A stretch of 64,000 bases of DNA from JAEUJM01 sp044221555 (GCA_044221555.1 JBGAOY010000009.1:62001-126000), one strand, 5' to 3'; shown: positions 53,001 through 61,440, counted from the stretch's first letter. Notes: generated by a model not told the origin, from the letters alone. Made by a program: numbers and translations.

Positions 53001-54107
53001 GCCCCACGACGCGAGGTAGGTGCCGCTCGCGTCCGTCTTCTGGATGCGGTCGTTGCCGGTGTCGGCCACGTAGAGGTTGCCGGCGCCGTCCCGGGCGATG
53101 CCGGTCGGGTCGGCGAACTGCGGTCCCCCGTCGCCGTACGTGCCCCACGCCCGGACGAAGGCGTGCGCCGCGTCGAAGTCCTGCACCCGGTCGAGCCCTC
53201 CATCGAGGACCCACAGGTGGCCGCCGGGACCTCGGGCCATGTCCACCGCGTCGGTGAACTGCCCGTTGCCCGACCCGCTGGTGCCCCATGCCCCCACGAA
53301 CGCGCCGGCGGCGTCGAATTCCTGCACCCGCGTGCGGCCGAGCACGAAGATGTGGCCGGCGGCGTCGACGTCGATCGCGGCGACGTCGACGAACTGCCCG
53401 TTGCCCGAGCCCGGCGACCCGAACATGCGCACGAAGGTTCCCGTGGACGTGTAGACCTCGACCCGGTCGTTGGCGTCGTCGCCCACGTAGACCAGCCCCG
53501 AGCCGTCGACGGTGATGGCCTGGGGATCGGCGAGGGTGGCCTGGAGGGGCCACGACTGGAGGAACGTGCCGTCGGCGGCGTACTTCTGGACCTGGCGGGG
53601 GACGCGGCTGGCGACGTACACGTTGCCGGCGGCATCGGTGGCCAGGTCGGTGGTCACGGACGAGGCGCTGGCCGGGAACGACGAGACCGGCGTACCGGAG
53701 GGGGTGAGCTGCTGCACCCGATCAGCGCAGGCCGCACCCCCGCAGGGCTCGAGCGTGTAGAGGTTGCCGTTGGCCCCGACGGTCACGGCGCCCAGGTAGG
53801 TGAACCGGCCCGGGCCGGTGCCCACGCCGCCCAGCACGTCCAGGCGGGTGCCGTCGGGCGCGAACTTCTGGATGCGCTCCAGGTCGTCGGCGACGTAGAC
53901 GTTGCCGGCGCTGTCGACCGCCACCGACGAGCCGTCGGCGATCTGCGGCGCGCCGGGCAGGCCCGAGCCCCGGATGCCCCAGGACCGCACGAACGTGGGC
54001 GGGCCCTCGTTGGTGTCGGACGCGGCCGGCGGAGCAGGGGTGAACGCGGCGACGAGGACCGCGATCGCCCCCGTGACCGCCCACCAACGTCGTGGTGTCG
54101 CTCGCAA
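50001..54107 (-). CDS. Giant secreted NHL-propeller protein with DUF11-like and carboxypeptidase-regulatory-like modules
   Basis: The product has 1368 residues. A signal peptide (WWAVTGAIAVLVAAFTPAPP) is followed by a first set of NHL repeats (about 40-590), with recurring VAVD.AGNVYVAD and DRIQKTDASGT. A DUF11-like module (about 605-705, LTIRNTGTVPLTGVTVSS) precedes more NHL blades (about 715-975). Four carboxypeptidase-regulatory-like modules (about 980-1368) contain DPSGGHRPEFF and DSSGARAMEWH. The last region matches the C-terminal modules of the RCC1 protein at 30577. TTG start with GGGAGG 8 nt upstream. No sorting signal or membrane anchor. Probably a surface or extracellular binding protein. 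Divergent from the rpf-like gene. Confidence 0.88.
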   Translation of the reverse strand: MRATPRRWWAVTGAIAVLVAAFTPAPPAASDTNEGPPTFVRSWGIRGSGLPGAPQIADGSSVAVDSAGNVYVADDLERIQKFAPDGTRLDVLGGVGTGPGRFTYLGAVTVGANGNLYTLEPCGGAACADRVQQLTPSGTPVSSFPASASSVTTDLATDAAGNVYVASRVPRQVQKYAADGTFLQSWPLQATLADPQAITVDGSGLVYVGDDANDRVEVYTSTGTFVRMFGSPGSGNGQFVDVAAIDVDAAGHIFVLGRTRVQEFDAAGAFVGAWGTSGSGNGQFTDAVDMARGPGGHLWVLDGGLDRVQDFDAAHAFVRAWGTYGDGGPQFADPTGIARDGAGNLYVADTGNDRIQKTDASGTYLASWGTTGTATGQLNGPADVDVALGSVFVTDGLNNRVQRFSLTGDFLGAFGSTGSGAAQLSDPRGIDVAGDGTVYVADSQNQRIQVFDATGTPLRRWTVQGAPVGVALDLAGNVLVVNEGHSVQRFSPTGSALGAWDLRGVGADTDGVAIEVDPAGNVWVADQNHGDAVKLRPDGTLLARVHLASPYTTAGVVLSDFAFGADRRVFVVSGGLTVGGQEGLCCVAPAVYELQGQTGPLVDVTLAVDQVTATVGDPLDVHLTIRNTGTVPLTGVTVSSTSVPECAGAVADLAPSTTRVVDCTHVTGPGDAGQFAAVAAVGSTQGAQAPSNTVILPVGRDAPPALAATFVLGSAGLVKKGIDTHPGGGFFVGETTNLGRVQAFSAAGVATSSFGTPQLDDVAVGPDGDLFVDVTEVPAQDQDDGAVRRYTTAGTHTATFVAPGLDGRYTGVDVDATGRVFVTEAPRSVCIDRDVLGHCNANGSRGTSQVVRFAADGLSSVTFGAPGAGDGQLAGPSDVAVSGDRVYVADTGNQRVVTFSDSGTFVRNLSLPAPSSVATAPDGTLYAASSQQGLVQAYAPDGTLLSSWQTPALTTQRVATDAAGRVYVLDVLLSRLRVYEPLGRVAGSVTEAGSGGPVPGAWVAVLRTADFSIAGSAVADGGGGFSAQVPAGSYFAYAVDPTGAHTPGFFGAPTTVSVPAGGVGAANPVMGSTRGRVSGAVTEDGSGTPVAGASVVVMSASGEAQRVVAANGSGQFSVGGVSVGNHLLAYFDPSGGHRPEFFANAPDAFGATPVAVTAGGNAVASGSLPVQVAAPGGAVLSGVVSEEGSGAPVAGAEVIVLRASDFGFVRSGRTDGSGAYSLSVPVGSYKLAFIDSSGARAMEWHANQPFHGLGSALSVVAPAVTNAALGVATGRVSGSVTAAGSGAPIGGAWVIAIGPSGIAGGAVSGADGSYSVSGLAPGSYRMTFVDTVGGRAQEYWHDAGDFSAATPVVVTAAHDTTGVSPVLG

Positions 54108-54524
54108 GGTGATCCTCCCGTGCCGGCGCCCTCGTCAGCCGACGGGCGTCGCGGGATGAACGCTAGTGGCACACCGATCCGGGCGGCCCGCCGTGGGCTC
54201 CCGGACCGCCGAGCGGGCACCATCGGCACCCCTGCCGTGCTACTTGAGGTTTACGGCGTGCTTGCTGGAGTGGCACAAGTCACACCGCTGTATGTTGCAT
54301 TTGGGTAACGGATGTGACGATGCTGTCACCAACGAACCAGAGCGCGCTGTGCGCTCCCCCGATCCCTGAGGCCTCGCGGCCTCGGGTCGGACGGCGAGAC
54401 ACAGCACCCGGTACGCCTCCCCCCTTCTCCCACTCCCCCTTCGACGCGCGTGCGCCGAGGGACCGTGCGGGTGAGTGGGGGTGGGCAGGCCAGGAGCGCA
54501 CCCCCCTACCAGGAGTCGTACCCC
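54108..54524. promoter_or_regulatory. Divergent promoter region and long structured leader of the Rpf gene
   Basis: 417 bp without a gene. The right part is AT-richer (TATGTT at 54291-54296 could be a -10). Three stems follow in order: GTGAC/GTCAC (54314-54318 with 54325-54329), GAGCGC/GCGCTC (54340-54345 with 54351-54356) and GAGGCC/GGCCTC (54368-54373 with 54378-54383, extendable). I looked for the c-di-AMP (ydaO) riboswitch often found before rpf genes and did not recognise it. Confidence 0.45.
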
Positions 54525-55289
54525 ATGCAGCAGCAGACGAACGAAGAAGCACCTGAAGCATTGACGCACCGCAGCGCCGCCACCGTGGCGCTGCTGGCCG
54601 TGTTCACGATCGGGGCCTTCCTGGTCTCGCTCGTCGGCCCCACCGCCGCCAGCGCCCAGACCGCCCCGGCCGGCGACGAGGTCCCCACCACCACCTCCAC
54701 CACCGTGGCGCCCGCACCCACCACCACGGTGCCCGCCGCGCCCACCACCGAGGTGCCGGCCGAGACGCCGTCGACCACCGTCCCCGCGGCCTCCACCCTG
54801 ACCGTGCCGCCCACCCCCGCCCCCGAGGGCACCCGTGAGGCCACCGGCACGAGGGGCCCCCGCAGCCTGGCCGAGGCCACCTACGTGTACAGCCCGCGTG
54901 AGGTGAAGCAGGCCTGGAACAACAGCCACCACGACAAGATCACCCTGGCCGAGGCCACCCGTCTGGCCAACTACCTGAACGCCGTGGTCGAGGCCCAGAT
55001 CCGCCAGTACCTGCTGGCGGTGTACCTCAACGCCGTGGCCAACTCGGTGCCCAACCAGGCCAACTGGGACCGGGTGGCCGCCTGCGAGAGCGGCGGCAAC
55101 TGGCACCTGAGCACCGGCAACGGCTTCTACGGCGGCCTGCAGTTCAGCCTGTCGACGTGGCGATCGGTCGGCGGCACCGGCCTGCCGAGCCAGAACTCCC
55201 GGATCGAGCAGATCCGCCGGGCCAACATCCTGAAGGACCGGGCCGGCCTCGGCCAGTGGCCCCACTGCGGTCGCCACTTCTACGGCTGA
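54525..55289 (+). CDS. Rpf-domain (resuscitation-promoting-factor-like) cell-wall hydrolase
   Basis: The product has 254 residues. A signal peptide (VALLAVFTIGAFLVSLVGPT...ASAQ) is followed by a Thr/Pro-rich linker (TTTSTTVAPAPTTTVPAAPT) and a helical spacer. The C-terminal Rpf/transglycosylase-like domain (about 182-254) reads NWDRVAACESGGNWHLSTGN, then GFYGGLQFSLSTWRSVGG, with the catalytic Glu in ACESGGNW. Rpf enzymes cleave peptidoglycan and promote outgrowth of dormant actinobacteria. ATG 54525 has AGGAG 9 nt upstream and is preferred to an in-frame ATG at 54450. The long structured leader suggests RNA-level control. Confidence 0.9.
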   Translation: MQQQTNEEAPEALTHRSAATVALLAVFTIGAFLVSLVGPTAASAQTAPAGDEVPTTTSTTVAPAPTTTVPAAPTTEVPAETPSTTVPAASTLTVPPTPAPEGTREATGTRGPRSLAEATYVYSPREVKQAWNNSHHDKITLAEATRLANYLNAVVEAQIRQYLLAVYLNAVANSVPNQANWDRVAACESGGNWHLSTGNGFYGGLQFSLSTWRSVGGTGLPSQNSRIEQIRRANILKDRAGLGQWPHCGRHFYG

Positions 55290-55305
55290 CCGAGCAGATC
55301 CCCCA

Positions 55306-55379
55306 CCTGACGCCACCCCTCCCCCGGCGTCAGGAGCACCACGACGAGCGCCCGCCCCCACGGTGGCGGGCGCTCGTCG
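55306..55379. terminator. Two tandem hairpins after the Rpf gene
   Basis: The first stem is CCTGACGCC/GGCGTCAGG (55306-55314 with 55326-55334). The second is CGACGAGCGCCCGCC/GGCGGGCGCTCGTCG (55342-55356 with 55365-55379), 15 bp and perfect. They lie between the Rpf gene and the convergent GGDEF gene. No U-tract. Confidence 0.7.
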
Positions 55380-55523
55380 CGTCTCGTCACCGGCGTCGGG
55401 TGAGTCCGGTGTGCCTCGCGTCGTGACGCTCGGCCCGCCGCCCCCCGGTCGGCCCGACGCCGACCGGCGGAGGCCTGGGCCTCACTGGGCCGTCCCTCGG
55501 CGCCGTCCCTCGGCATGGGCGCT

Positions 55524-56909
55524 CTAGGCGGCTCCGCCGGCGTCGTGATCCTCGGCGGCCAGGTGCTTCTGGCGGTACATGGCCTGGTCGGCCAGCAGGA
55601 GGAGGTCGGACGGGTCGGTGGCGGGGTCGCTGGTGCAGGCGATGCCCACGCTGACGCCGACCCGGGCGCGCACGCCCGACACCAGGAAGGGAAGCCGCAC
55701 GGCATCGACGATGCGCCCGGACACCTCGGCGGCGGCCTCGGCACCCGTGCCCTCGCACACCACCACGAACTCGTCGCCCCCCAGCCGGGCCACGGTGTCG
55801 GCCGGGCGCAGCACCAGGCGCAGGCGCCGGGCCACCTCGATCAGCACCTGATCGCCCACGGTGTGCCCGTGGCGGTCGTTGATCTCCTTGAAGCCGTCGA
55901 GGTCGCAGAACAGCACGGCCACCTGCTCGCCGCCCCGACGGGTGAGCCGCGCACAGGCCTGCTCCAGGCGGTCCTCGAGCAGGGCCCGGTTGGGCAGGTT
56001 GGTGAGCGGGTCGTGGGTGGCGCGATGGGCGAGTTGGGACTCCATGCGGCGGCGGTCGGTGATGTCGTCGAGGGCCGCGATCCATCCGGTGCCCGTGCTG
56101 GCGACGGGACGGCCGGCCCCGTGCTCACTGCCCGCCGACGCCTCGTCGGGCGTTCCGGTGCCCGCGCCCGAGCCGGGAGTGGCAGCGGTGGCGTCGACCC
56201 GCAACGGCACGAAGCGGGCGTGCACCCACCGCTCACCCGTGCGGGTCTGCACGCGGAAGGTCACCTGCTCGCCGGTCGAGGGGCCCAGCACCGCGCTGGC
56301 CGCGGTCATCACGTCGGCGAGGTCTTCCGCGGCCACCACCGACTCCCACCCACGGCCGGCGAGGCTCTCGGCGGGCAGGTCGAGGATCTGGCGGGCGGCG
56401 GCGTTGCTGAACAGCACCCAGCCCTGGGCGTCGGCGGTGAGGATCCCCGAGGGCACCGCGTCGGCCAGCGACCGGAAGGTGTCGCCGGGGTCGTTGCGAT
56501 CGGCGAGCGAGGTGGTGATGTCGCGGATGCGGATGACGACGCCGCGCAGTACCGGATCGGCGCCGGCGTCGCGGGCGGTCACCTCGATGATCCGCCACCG
56601 ACCGTCCTTGTGACGGGCCCGGGCCCGGACCGAACCGGTGGACCCCGGCTCCGAGCGCACCCGGGCGATGAGTTCGAGCACCGGTACCAGGTCGTCGGGG
56701 TGGATGCGCTCGCCCAGGTGGGCGGGGGCGCCGTCCTCGCCGTGCTCGAAGCCCAGCGCGCCGATGGTGGGGCCGAGCCGCTCGACCAGCCGGCCGTCCT
56801 CGTCGATCAGGGTCAACGTCTCCGACAGGTGCTCGACCAGGGCGCGACGGCGCGCCGAGGCCCGCTCGCCCTCGCCGTTTCCGCTCCCGAGTCCCGACTC
56901 GTCGGTCAT
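55524..56909 (-). CDS. PAS-PAS-GGDEF diguanylate cyclase
   Basis: The product has 461 residues. Two PAS domains (about 20-140 and about 145-275; the second includes SGILTADAQGWVLFSNAAAR) precede a GGDEF domain (about 290-455). The catalytic motif is ARLGGDEFVVV. The inhibitory site RPAD lies exactly five residues upstream, so both activity and product inhibition are expected. There is no EAL domain or membrane helix, so it is a cytoplasmic sensor making c-di-GMP. ATG 56909 has AAGGTG 6 nt upstream; longer in-frame starts add only low-quality sequence. Monocistronic; converges with the Rpf gene. Confidence 0.92.
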   Translation of the reverse strand: MTDESGLGSGNGEGERASARRRALVEHLSETLTLIDEDGRLVERLGPTIGALGFEHGEDGAPAHLGERIHPDDLVPVLELIARVRSEPGSTGSVRARARHKDGRWRIIEVTARDAGADPVLRGVVIRIRDITTSLADRNDPGDTFRSLADAVPSGILTADAQGWVLFSNAAARQILDLPAESLAGRGWESVVAAEDLADVMTAASAVLGPSTGEQVTFRVQTRTGERWVHARFVPLRVDATAATPGSGAGTGTPDEASAGSEHGAGRPVASTGTGWIAALDDITDRRRMESQLAHRATHDPLTNLPNRALLEDRLEQACARLTRRGGEQVAVLFCDLDGFKEINDRHGHTVGDQVLIEVARRLRLVLRPADTVARLGGDEFVVVCEGTGAEAAAEVSGRIVDAVRLPFLVSGVRARVGVSVGIACTSDPATDPSDLLLLADQAMYRQKHLAAEDHDAGGAA

Positions 56910-57141
56910 AGGTTCACCTTCGCCACCGGCCATCCCGCCCACCCGACGACCATGCGCCCCATCGCCGCAGCGCTGCCGACTGTATACCGGTGCATCACCC
57001 ACACTGTGGACCCCTGCCATTCCGTGAATGCCCACGCCGAAGCCGTGTCACTTTGCGCCATCCCGGTGCCTCGACACCTCGGCGAGCACCGCACCAGGTG
57101 ACGGCGTCGGGGCAGGCCGCAGCGCCCGGCGCCGGCGGCGG

Positions 57142-57147
57142 TAGGTT
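57142..57147 (+). promoter_or_regulatory. -10 hexamer TAGGTT, leaderless promoter
   Basis: TAGGTT, 6 nt, GTG at 57154. No Shine-Dalgarno sequence. Confidence 0.5.
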
Positions 57148-57153
57148 CGACCG

Positions 57154-58356
57154 GTGGAACCGGTCCTGGAGGTGCGCGCCGAGCGCATGGTGGCCGGGGG
57201 CCTGGCCCTGTGCCGCGACGCCGACGGGCGCATCGTGCTGGTCGACGGCGCGCTGCCCGGTGAGCGGGTGGCGGTGACCACCCACGACCGTCACGGCACC
57301 GCCCACGGCGCGGTGCAGTCGGTCGTCGAGGCGTCCGACGACCGCGTCGACCCCCCGTGCCCCTACGTGGCCCAGGGGTGCGGCGGGTGCGACTGGCAGC
57401 ACGCCCGGCCCGAACGCCAGCGGTCGATGCGGGTCGAGATCGTCGCCGACGCCCTCCGACGCCTCGGCCACCTCGTCCAGCCCGTGGTGCGGGCCGGGCC
57501 CCCGGTCGACGCCGAGCGCACCCGCAACTCGCTGCGACTGGCCGTCGTCGACGGTCGCCTCGGACTCCGCCACGAGCGGTCGCACGACGTGGTGGTCCTC
57601 GACGACTGCCTGGTGGCGGTCCCCGCCCTCGCCGCGCTCCTGGCGCCCGGCGCGGTCGACCCGGGCGCGGCCACCGAGCTCACCATCCGGGTGGGTACCG
57701 AGCCCGACGGCACCGACGGCGACCGCCTCATCGTCGCCCACCCCACCGCCACCGGCGTGGTCGCTCCCGACGGCGTCACGGTGGTGGGCACCGACGAGCT
57801 CGCCGCAGGCAAGCGGCGCTGGATCCACACCCACATCGCCGGCGTGCGGTTCCGGGTGTCGGCCCGCTCGTTCCTGCAGGTGCGCACCCAGGGCGCCGAG
57901 GCGCTGGTGGCCACCGCTCGCGCCCAACTCGCCGGGGCGCCCGCCGGCCCTTTCGCCGACCTCTACGGCGGCATCGGCCTCTTCGCCGCCACCCTGGCCG
58001 GCGATCGTCCGGTGGTGCTGGTGGAGCGGTCGAAGTCGGCCACCGCCGACGCCCGCCAGAACCTGGTCGGCCACGATGCCCGCGTCATCGCCCAGCCCGT
58101 GGAGCGCTGGCGGGCCAGTCCCGCCGCGGTGGTGGTGGCCGACCCCGCCCGGCCCGGCCTGGGGGCGGCCGGCGTGGCCAAGGTGGCCGATACCGGGGCC
58201 GGGCGACTGGTGCTGATCAGCTGCGACGCCGCCGCCCTCGGGCGAGACACCGCCGGGCTCCACCGCGCCGGCTACCACCACACCGAGAGCGTGGTGATCG
58301 ACCTGTTCGGCCACACCGGCCATGTCGAGGTGGTGTCCCGCTTCGATCTCGTGTGA
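57154..58356 (+). CDS. TrmA/RlmD-family RNA (uracil-5-)-methyltransferase
   Basis: The product has 400 residues. An N-terminal TRAM-like beta-barrel is followed by an iron-sulfur Cys cluster (CPYVAQGCGGCDWQH, with the fourth ligand later). The SAM-binding motif is FADLYGGIGLFAATLAG, then DPARPGLG and LISCDAAALGRD. The ISCDAAAL Cys is the expected methyl-transfer nucleophile. These enzymes methylate U in tRNA or 23S rRNA; the family cannot be split further from sequence alone. The leaderless -10 fixes the GTG start. Confidence 0.88.
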   Translation: MEPVLEVRAERMVAGGLALCRDADGRIVLVDGALPGERVAVTTHDRHGTAHGAVQSVVEASDDRVDPPCPYVAQGCGGCDWQHARPERQRSMRVEIVADALRRLGHLVQPVVRAGPPVDAERTRNSLRLAVVDGRLGLRHERSHDVVVLDDCLVAVPALAALLAPGAVDPGAATELTIRVGTEPDGTDGDRLIVAHPTATGVVAPDGVTVVGTDELAAGKRRWIHTHIAGVRFRVSARSFLQVRTQGAEALVATARAQLAGAPAGPFADLYGGIGLFAATLAGDRPVVLVERSKSATADARQNLVGHDARVIAQPVERWRASPAAVVVADPARPGLGAAGVAKVADTGAGRLVLISCDAAALGRDTAGLHRAGYHHTESVVIDLFGHTGHVEVVSRFDLV

Positions 58357-58477
58357 CGCGCGTTGAATTGCTCTTCCGCTGACGCCTCATCGCACCGTCA
58401 AGGCTCGCTCGTCCCTCGCTCACCGCACCGATCCCACGAGGGGCCCAGCGCCGGACGGGCGGCGCGGGGCGGCGGCG

Positions 58478-58483
58478 TAGCCT
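58478..58483 (+). promoter_or_regulatory. -10 hexamer TAGCCT, leaderless promoter
   Basis: TAGCCT, 6 nt, ATG at 58490. No Shine-Dalgarno sequence. Confidence 0.5.
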
Positions 58484-58489
58484 GACGGG

Positions 58490-59635
58490 ATGCGAACCGC
58501 GGTCACCGACCTGCTCGGCATCGACGTGCCCATCCTGGCCTTCAGCCACTGTCGGGACGTGGTGGCCGAGGTGTCGAAGGCGGGCGGCCTCGGCGTGCTC
58601 GGGGCGGTGGCCCACGCCCCCGAGCAGCTCGAGATCGACCTCAACTGGATCGAGGAGCAGGTGGGCGACAGGCCCTACGGCGTCGACCTGATCATCCCCG
58701 CCCGCTACGCCGGCGACGATCAGGGCGGCTTCACGCTCGACGACATCCGCCAGCTCATCCCCGCCGAGCACGTGGCCTTCGTGGACGACATCCTGGCCCG
58801 CTACGACGTGCCGCCCCTGCCGAGAGCCGACGACGACCCCGGCCGCACCGGTTGGCAGACCAGCGGCGGCGAGGCCCCGTTCTCGGCCAACCGGGCCGGG
58901 CCCCAGCTCGACATCGCCCTGGCCCACCGCACCGCGTTCGTGGCCAACGCCCTCGGACCTCCGCCGCCCGAGATGATCGAGCGGGTGAAGGCCGAGGGCC
59001 GGGTGGTGGCCGCGCTGGCCGGCCGGGGCGTGCACGCCGAGCGCCACGCCGCCGCCGGCGTCGACGTGATCATCGCCCAGGGGTCGGAGGCGGGCGGGCA
59101 CACCGGTGAGATCGGCTCGATGGTGCTCATCCCCGAGGTGGTCGACGCCGTCGCCCCGCTGCCCGTGCTGGGCGCCGGCGGCATCGGTCGGGGCCGCCAG
59201 ATGGCCGCGGCGATGGCCCTCGGCGCGCAGGGCGTGTGGTGCGGCTCGGTGTGGCTCACCACCGCCGAGGCCGAGACCCATCCGGTGGTGAAGGCCAAGA
59301 TGCTGGCCGCGACGTCGGCCGACACCTTGCGCTCGCGCTCGCTCACCGGCAAGCCCGCCCGGATGCTGCGATCGGCCTGGACCGACGAGTGGGAACGGGC
59401 CGACACCCCCGACCCCCTCGGCATGCCGCTGCAGCCGATCCTCACCGCCGAGGCCCAGTTCCGCATCGCCCGCGCCGCCGAGCGCCATCCGGGGGCCGAG
59501 AAGCTGGCGAACTACTTCGTGGGCCAGGTCGTGGGCACCATGAACGCGCCCACCACGTCGCGCCAGGTGGTGTTCGACATGGTCGAGGAGTTCATCGAGG
59601 CCGTCGAGGGCCTCGCCGCTCAGCTCGAGGCCTGA
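58490..59635 (+). CDS. Nitronate monooxygenase-family flavoprotein
   Basis: The product has 381 residues. The TIM barrel starts LGIDVPILAFSHCRDVVAEV. The family motif is QGSEAGGHTGEIG with the catalytic His, and the phosphate-binding strand is VLGAGGIGRGRQMAAAMALG. Members oxidise nitronates with FMN or act as enoyl reductases. An insert of about 50 residues (about 70-140) distinguishes it from short nitronate monooxygenases and matches the actinobacterial long group. It shares the fold with the barrels of the 16007 synthase but is a separate gene. The start is supported by the leaderless -10. Confidence 0.88.
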   Translation: MRTAVTDLLGIDVPILAFSHCRDVVAEVSKAGGLGVLGAVAHAPEQLEIDLNWIEEQVGDRPYGVDLIIPARYAGDDQGGFTLDDIRQLIPAEHVAFVDDILARYDVPPLPRADDDPGRTGWQTSGGEAPFSANRAGPQLDIALAHRTAFVANALGPPPPEMIERVKAEGRVVAALAGRGVHAERHAAAGVDVIIAQGSEAGGHTGEIGSMVLIPEVVDAVAPLPVLGAGGIGRGRQMAAAMALGAQGVWCGSVWLTTAEAETHPVVKAKMLAATSADTLRSRSLTGKPARMLRSAWTDEWERADTPDPLGMPLQPILTAEAQFRIARAAERHPGAEKLANYFVGQVVGTMNAPTTSRQVVFDMVEEFIEAVEGLAAQLEA

Positions 59636-59653
59636 CCGACCCCTGGTTGTTCG

Positions 59654-60286
59654 CTACTCGTCGACCGGGTGCTCGTCCGCCGCTGGCTCGCCCACCGGCG
59701 GCGCCGCCGGGGCCGGCGCCGTTGGCGGCTCCGGCGGCGCGCCGGCGTGCTCGCGCACGTAGGCGAGGAAGTGGTCGGCGAAGGCGTCGACCGCGTCCCA
59801 GTCGGTGTAGTCGTGATCTGCGCTCGTGTCGGTGTCGAGCCCGCCGTGCTCGGCCAGGTGACGGGTGGCGCGGCGCTGGAACCAGCCGTAGCGCGTATAG
59901 GCCAGCGCACCGGCGAACAGGCCGACCAGATCGGGCTCCCAGTTCGTCTTCTCGGCCACCTTCTGCACCATCTCGTGCGCCAGCAGGTCGTGGGCCCGGT
60001 CGTGGGTGGCCGAGGTCAGGCTGACCTGGAAGAGCGCCGACGGTCGTGACTCGAGCCCGCGGCGGTGCTCGCCGGCGTAGTGGAGCAGGTCCTTGCTGTG
60101 GCGCTCGTGGTGGACCGAGTCGCCCAGCACCACGCCGTCGTACCCGTCGGGGTCGGGTGCGTCCTCGGCACTGCGCAGGTCGGTGCCCGCGCCGCCCTGG
60201 TGGAGGCGGGCGGCGATGCGGCCGGCCACCTCGGTGGTGTGGCCCTCGTCGCTGTGGAAGACCACCAGGATCCTGACGTCGGTCAT
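59654..60286 (-). CDS. Flavodoxin-like (HemG/menaquinone-type protoporphyrinogen oxidase-like) protein
   Basis: The product has 210 residues. The flavodoxin fold has the FMN phosphate loop ILVVFHSDEGHTTEVAGRIA at the N-terminus and then GYDGVVLGDSVHHERHSKDL, as in HemG-type flavodoxin oxidases. A Pro/Ala/Glu-rich tail follows (about 185-210). HemG oxidises protoporphyrinogen IX; the tail and lack of a haem-gene context leave the substrate open. ATG 60286 was chosen; an ATG at 60295 is also possible. Confidence 0.75.
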   Translation of the reverse strand: MTDVRILVVFHSDEGHTTEVAGRIAARLHQGGAGTDLRSAEDAPDPDGYDGVVLGDSVHHERHSKDLLHYAGEHRRGLESRPSALFQVSLTSATHDRAHDLLAHEMVQKVAEKTNWEPDLVGLFAGALAYTRYGWFQRRATRHLAEHGGLDTDTSADHDYTDWDAVDAFADHFLAYVREHAGAPPEPPTAPAPAAPPVGEPAADEHPVDE

Positions 60287-60333
60287 GGGCGTCATGGTCC
60301 CTGGTCGGGCCACCGATCCGACAGGGCCATCGG

Positions 60334-60996
60334 TCACTTTCGGCGGGCGACCACCAGGGTGTCGAGGGCCACGTGGTCGACCCCGTCGGTGGTGACCGTG
60401 CGGCCCACCACGGTGGCCACCACCGGCACCAGGTGCCCGGCGGGCGGGCCCGCGGCGGCGGCCACGGCGGCGACCGTCTCGTCCACGTCGTAGAGCACCT
60501 CGGGGTACTGCGGCCCGCCGAAGCCGCGTTCGAGGTTGCTCCGGTCGTGGGCCACCACCAGGAGCGTGCCGCCGGCGGCCACACCGGCGGCGGCGCGTCG
60601 CACCACGTCGAGGCGCTCGTCGGTGGGCAATTGGAGGTAGCTCAGCAGCACCAGGTCCCACGCCGCCGGCTCGACGGGGAAGGCCAGCACGTCGGCCACC
60701 TCGGTGGTGATGCCCACCCCGTGGTCGGCGGCCAGCCGGTCGGCCTTGGCCATGCCCTCGGCCGAGAAGTCGACCGCGGTGACGTCCCACCCCCGTCCGG
60801 CCAGCCACACGGCGTTGCGACCCTCGCCGGCGCCGAGATCGAGGGCCCGGCCGGGCGCCAGTGGCAACACCTGCTCGGCGACGAACCGGTTGGGCTCGAC
60901 CGCCCACACGTACTCGGCACCCCGGTAGCGCTCGTCCCACGAGGTGGCGTCCACGGTCAGCGAGCCCCCGACCCGACCGTCCGCGGGCTCGGCCAC
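60334..60996 (-). CDS. Class I SAM-dependent methyltransferase (TehB/UbiE-like)
   Basis: The product has 220 residues. Motif I is ALDLGAGEGRNAVWLAGRGW and motif II VTAVDFSAEGMAKA, with LLSYLQLPTDERLDVV and GGTLLVVAHDRSN downstream. The WDERYRG...W..EPN.F lead-in is shared with a group of small-molecule methyltransferases including tellurite-resistance TehB. No substrate-specific feature is seen. GTG 60996 is uncertain; GTG 60954, nearer the conserved WDERY, is a good alternative. Confidence 0.85.
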   Translation of the reverse strand: MAEPADGRVGGSLTVDATSWDERYRGAEYVWAVEPNRFVAEQVLPLAPGRALDLGAGEGRNAVWLAGRGWDVTAVDFSAEGMAKADRLAADHGVGITTEVADVLAFPVEPAAWDLVLLSYLQLPTDERLDVVRRAAAGVAAGGTLLVVAHDRSNLERGFGGPQYPEVLYDVDETVAAVAAAAGPPAGHLVPVVATVVGRTVTTDGVDHVALDTLVVARRK

Positions 60997-61066
60997 CCGG
61001 CCGACTCGACCCGGTCGACGGCGCCCACGGCCAGCACTCGCCCGGTCCGGGTGGCGGCACCCACGG

Positions 61067-61357
61067 TCAGCGCGCGCCCGGTCGGGGTGGCAGGCCGGCG
61101 GCGGCCCGAACCGCCTGCTCGGCGACGATCAGGTCGGCGCCCGTGCGCTTCACCTGCTCCAGCACCGCCCGGGCCACCGCCAGGTCGTCGCCGGGCGAGG
61201 CCATGGCCACGACGTCCGGGTCGACCACCGTCTGGCCGGCCGGCGCCGGCCGCAGCGGCGCCAGGTCGCTGAACAGGCGGCGGGACAGCTCGTCGACTCT
61301 CTCCTCGAGGGCGATCAGTCGGGCGTCCAAGCCGGGGTCGAGGGTGCCGTCACTCAC
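61067..61357 (-). CDS. Small coiled-coil protein of unknown function
   Basis: The product has 96 residues and starts VSDGTLDPGLDARLIALEER. Residues about 9-32 can form a short coiled coil (LIALEERVDELSRRLFSDLA). A helix-rich C-terminus follows (DDLAVARAVLEQVKRTGADL). No known family. The GTG start is fixed by TACGAT 7 nt upstream. It precedes the methyltransferase gene on the same strand with a 70-bp gap, so co-transcription is possible. Confidence 0.65.
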   Translation of the reverse strand: MSDGTLDPGLDARLIALEERVDELSRRLFSDLAPLRPAPAGQTVVDPDVVAMASPGDDLAVARAVLEQVKRTGADLIVAEQAVRAAAGLPPRPGAR

Positions 61358-61364
61358 GGCCCCG

Positions 61365-61370
61365 ATCGTA
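61365..61370 (-). promoter_or_regulatory. -10 hexamer TACGAT, leaderless promoter
   Basis: Read leftward: TACGAT, 7 nt, GTG at 61357. Confidence 0.5.
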
Positions 61371-61440
61371 CGCCCGCCCTGGTTCCCGCCGGCCCTATCC
61401 GATGCCGAACCCCGTGCTCGAGGCACCAACCACCACATCC

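Noticed and set aside
54269..54284. CRP-type site (AGTGG-N6-TCACA) upstream of the Rpf gene
   Set aside because: Only one half matches the TGTGA-N6-TCACA consensus well; too weak to annotate.
54241..54524. c-di-AMP (ydaO) riboswitch before the Rpf gene
   Set aside because: The conserved sequence blocks of that riboswitch could not be found; only generic stems are seen.
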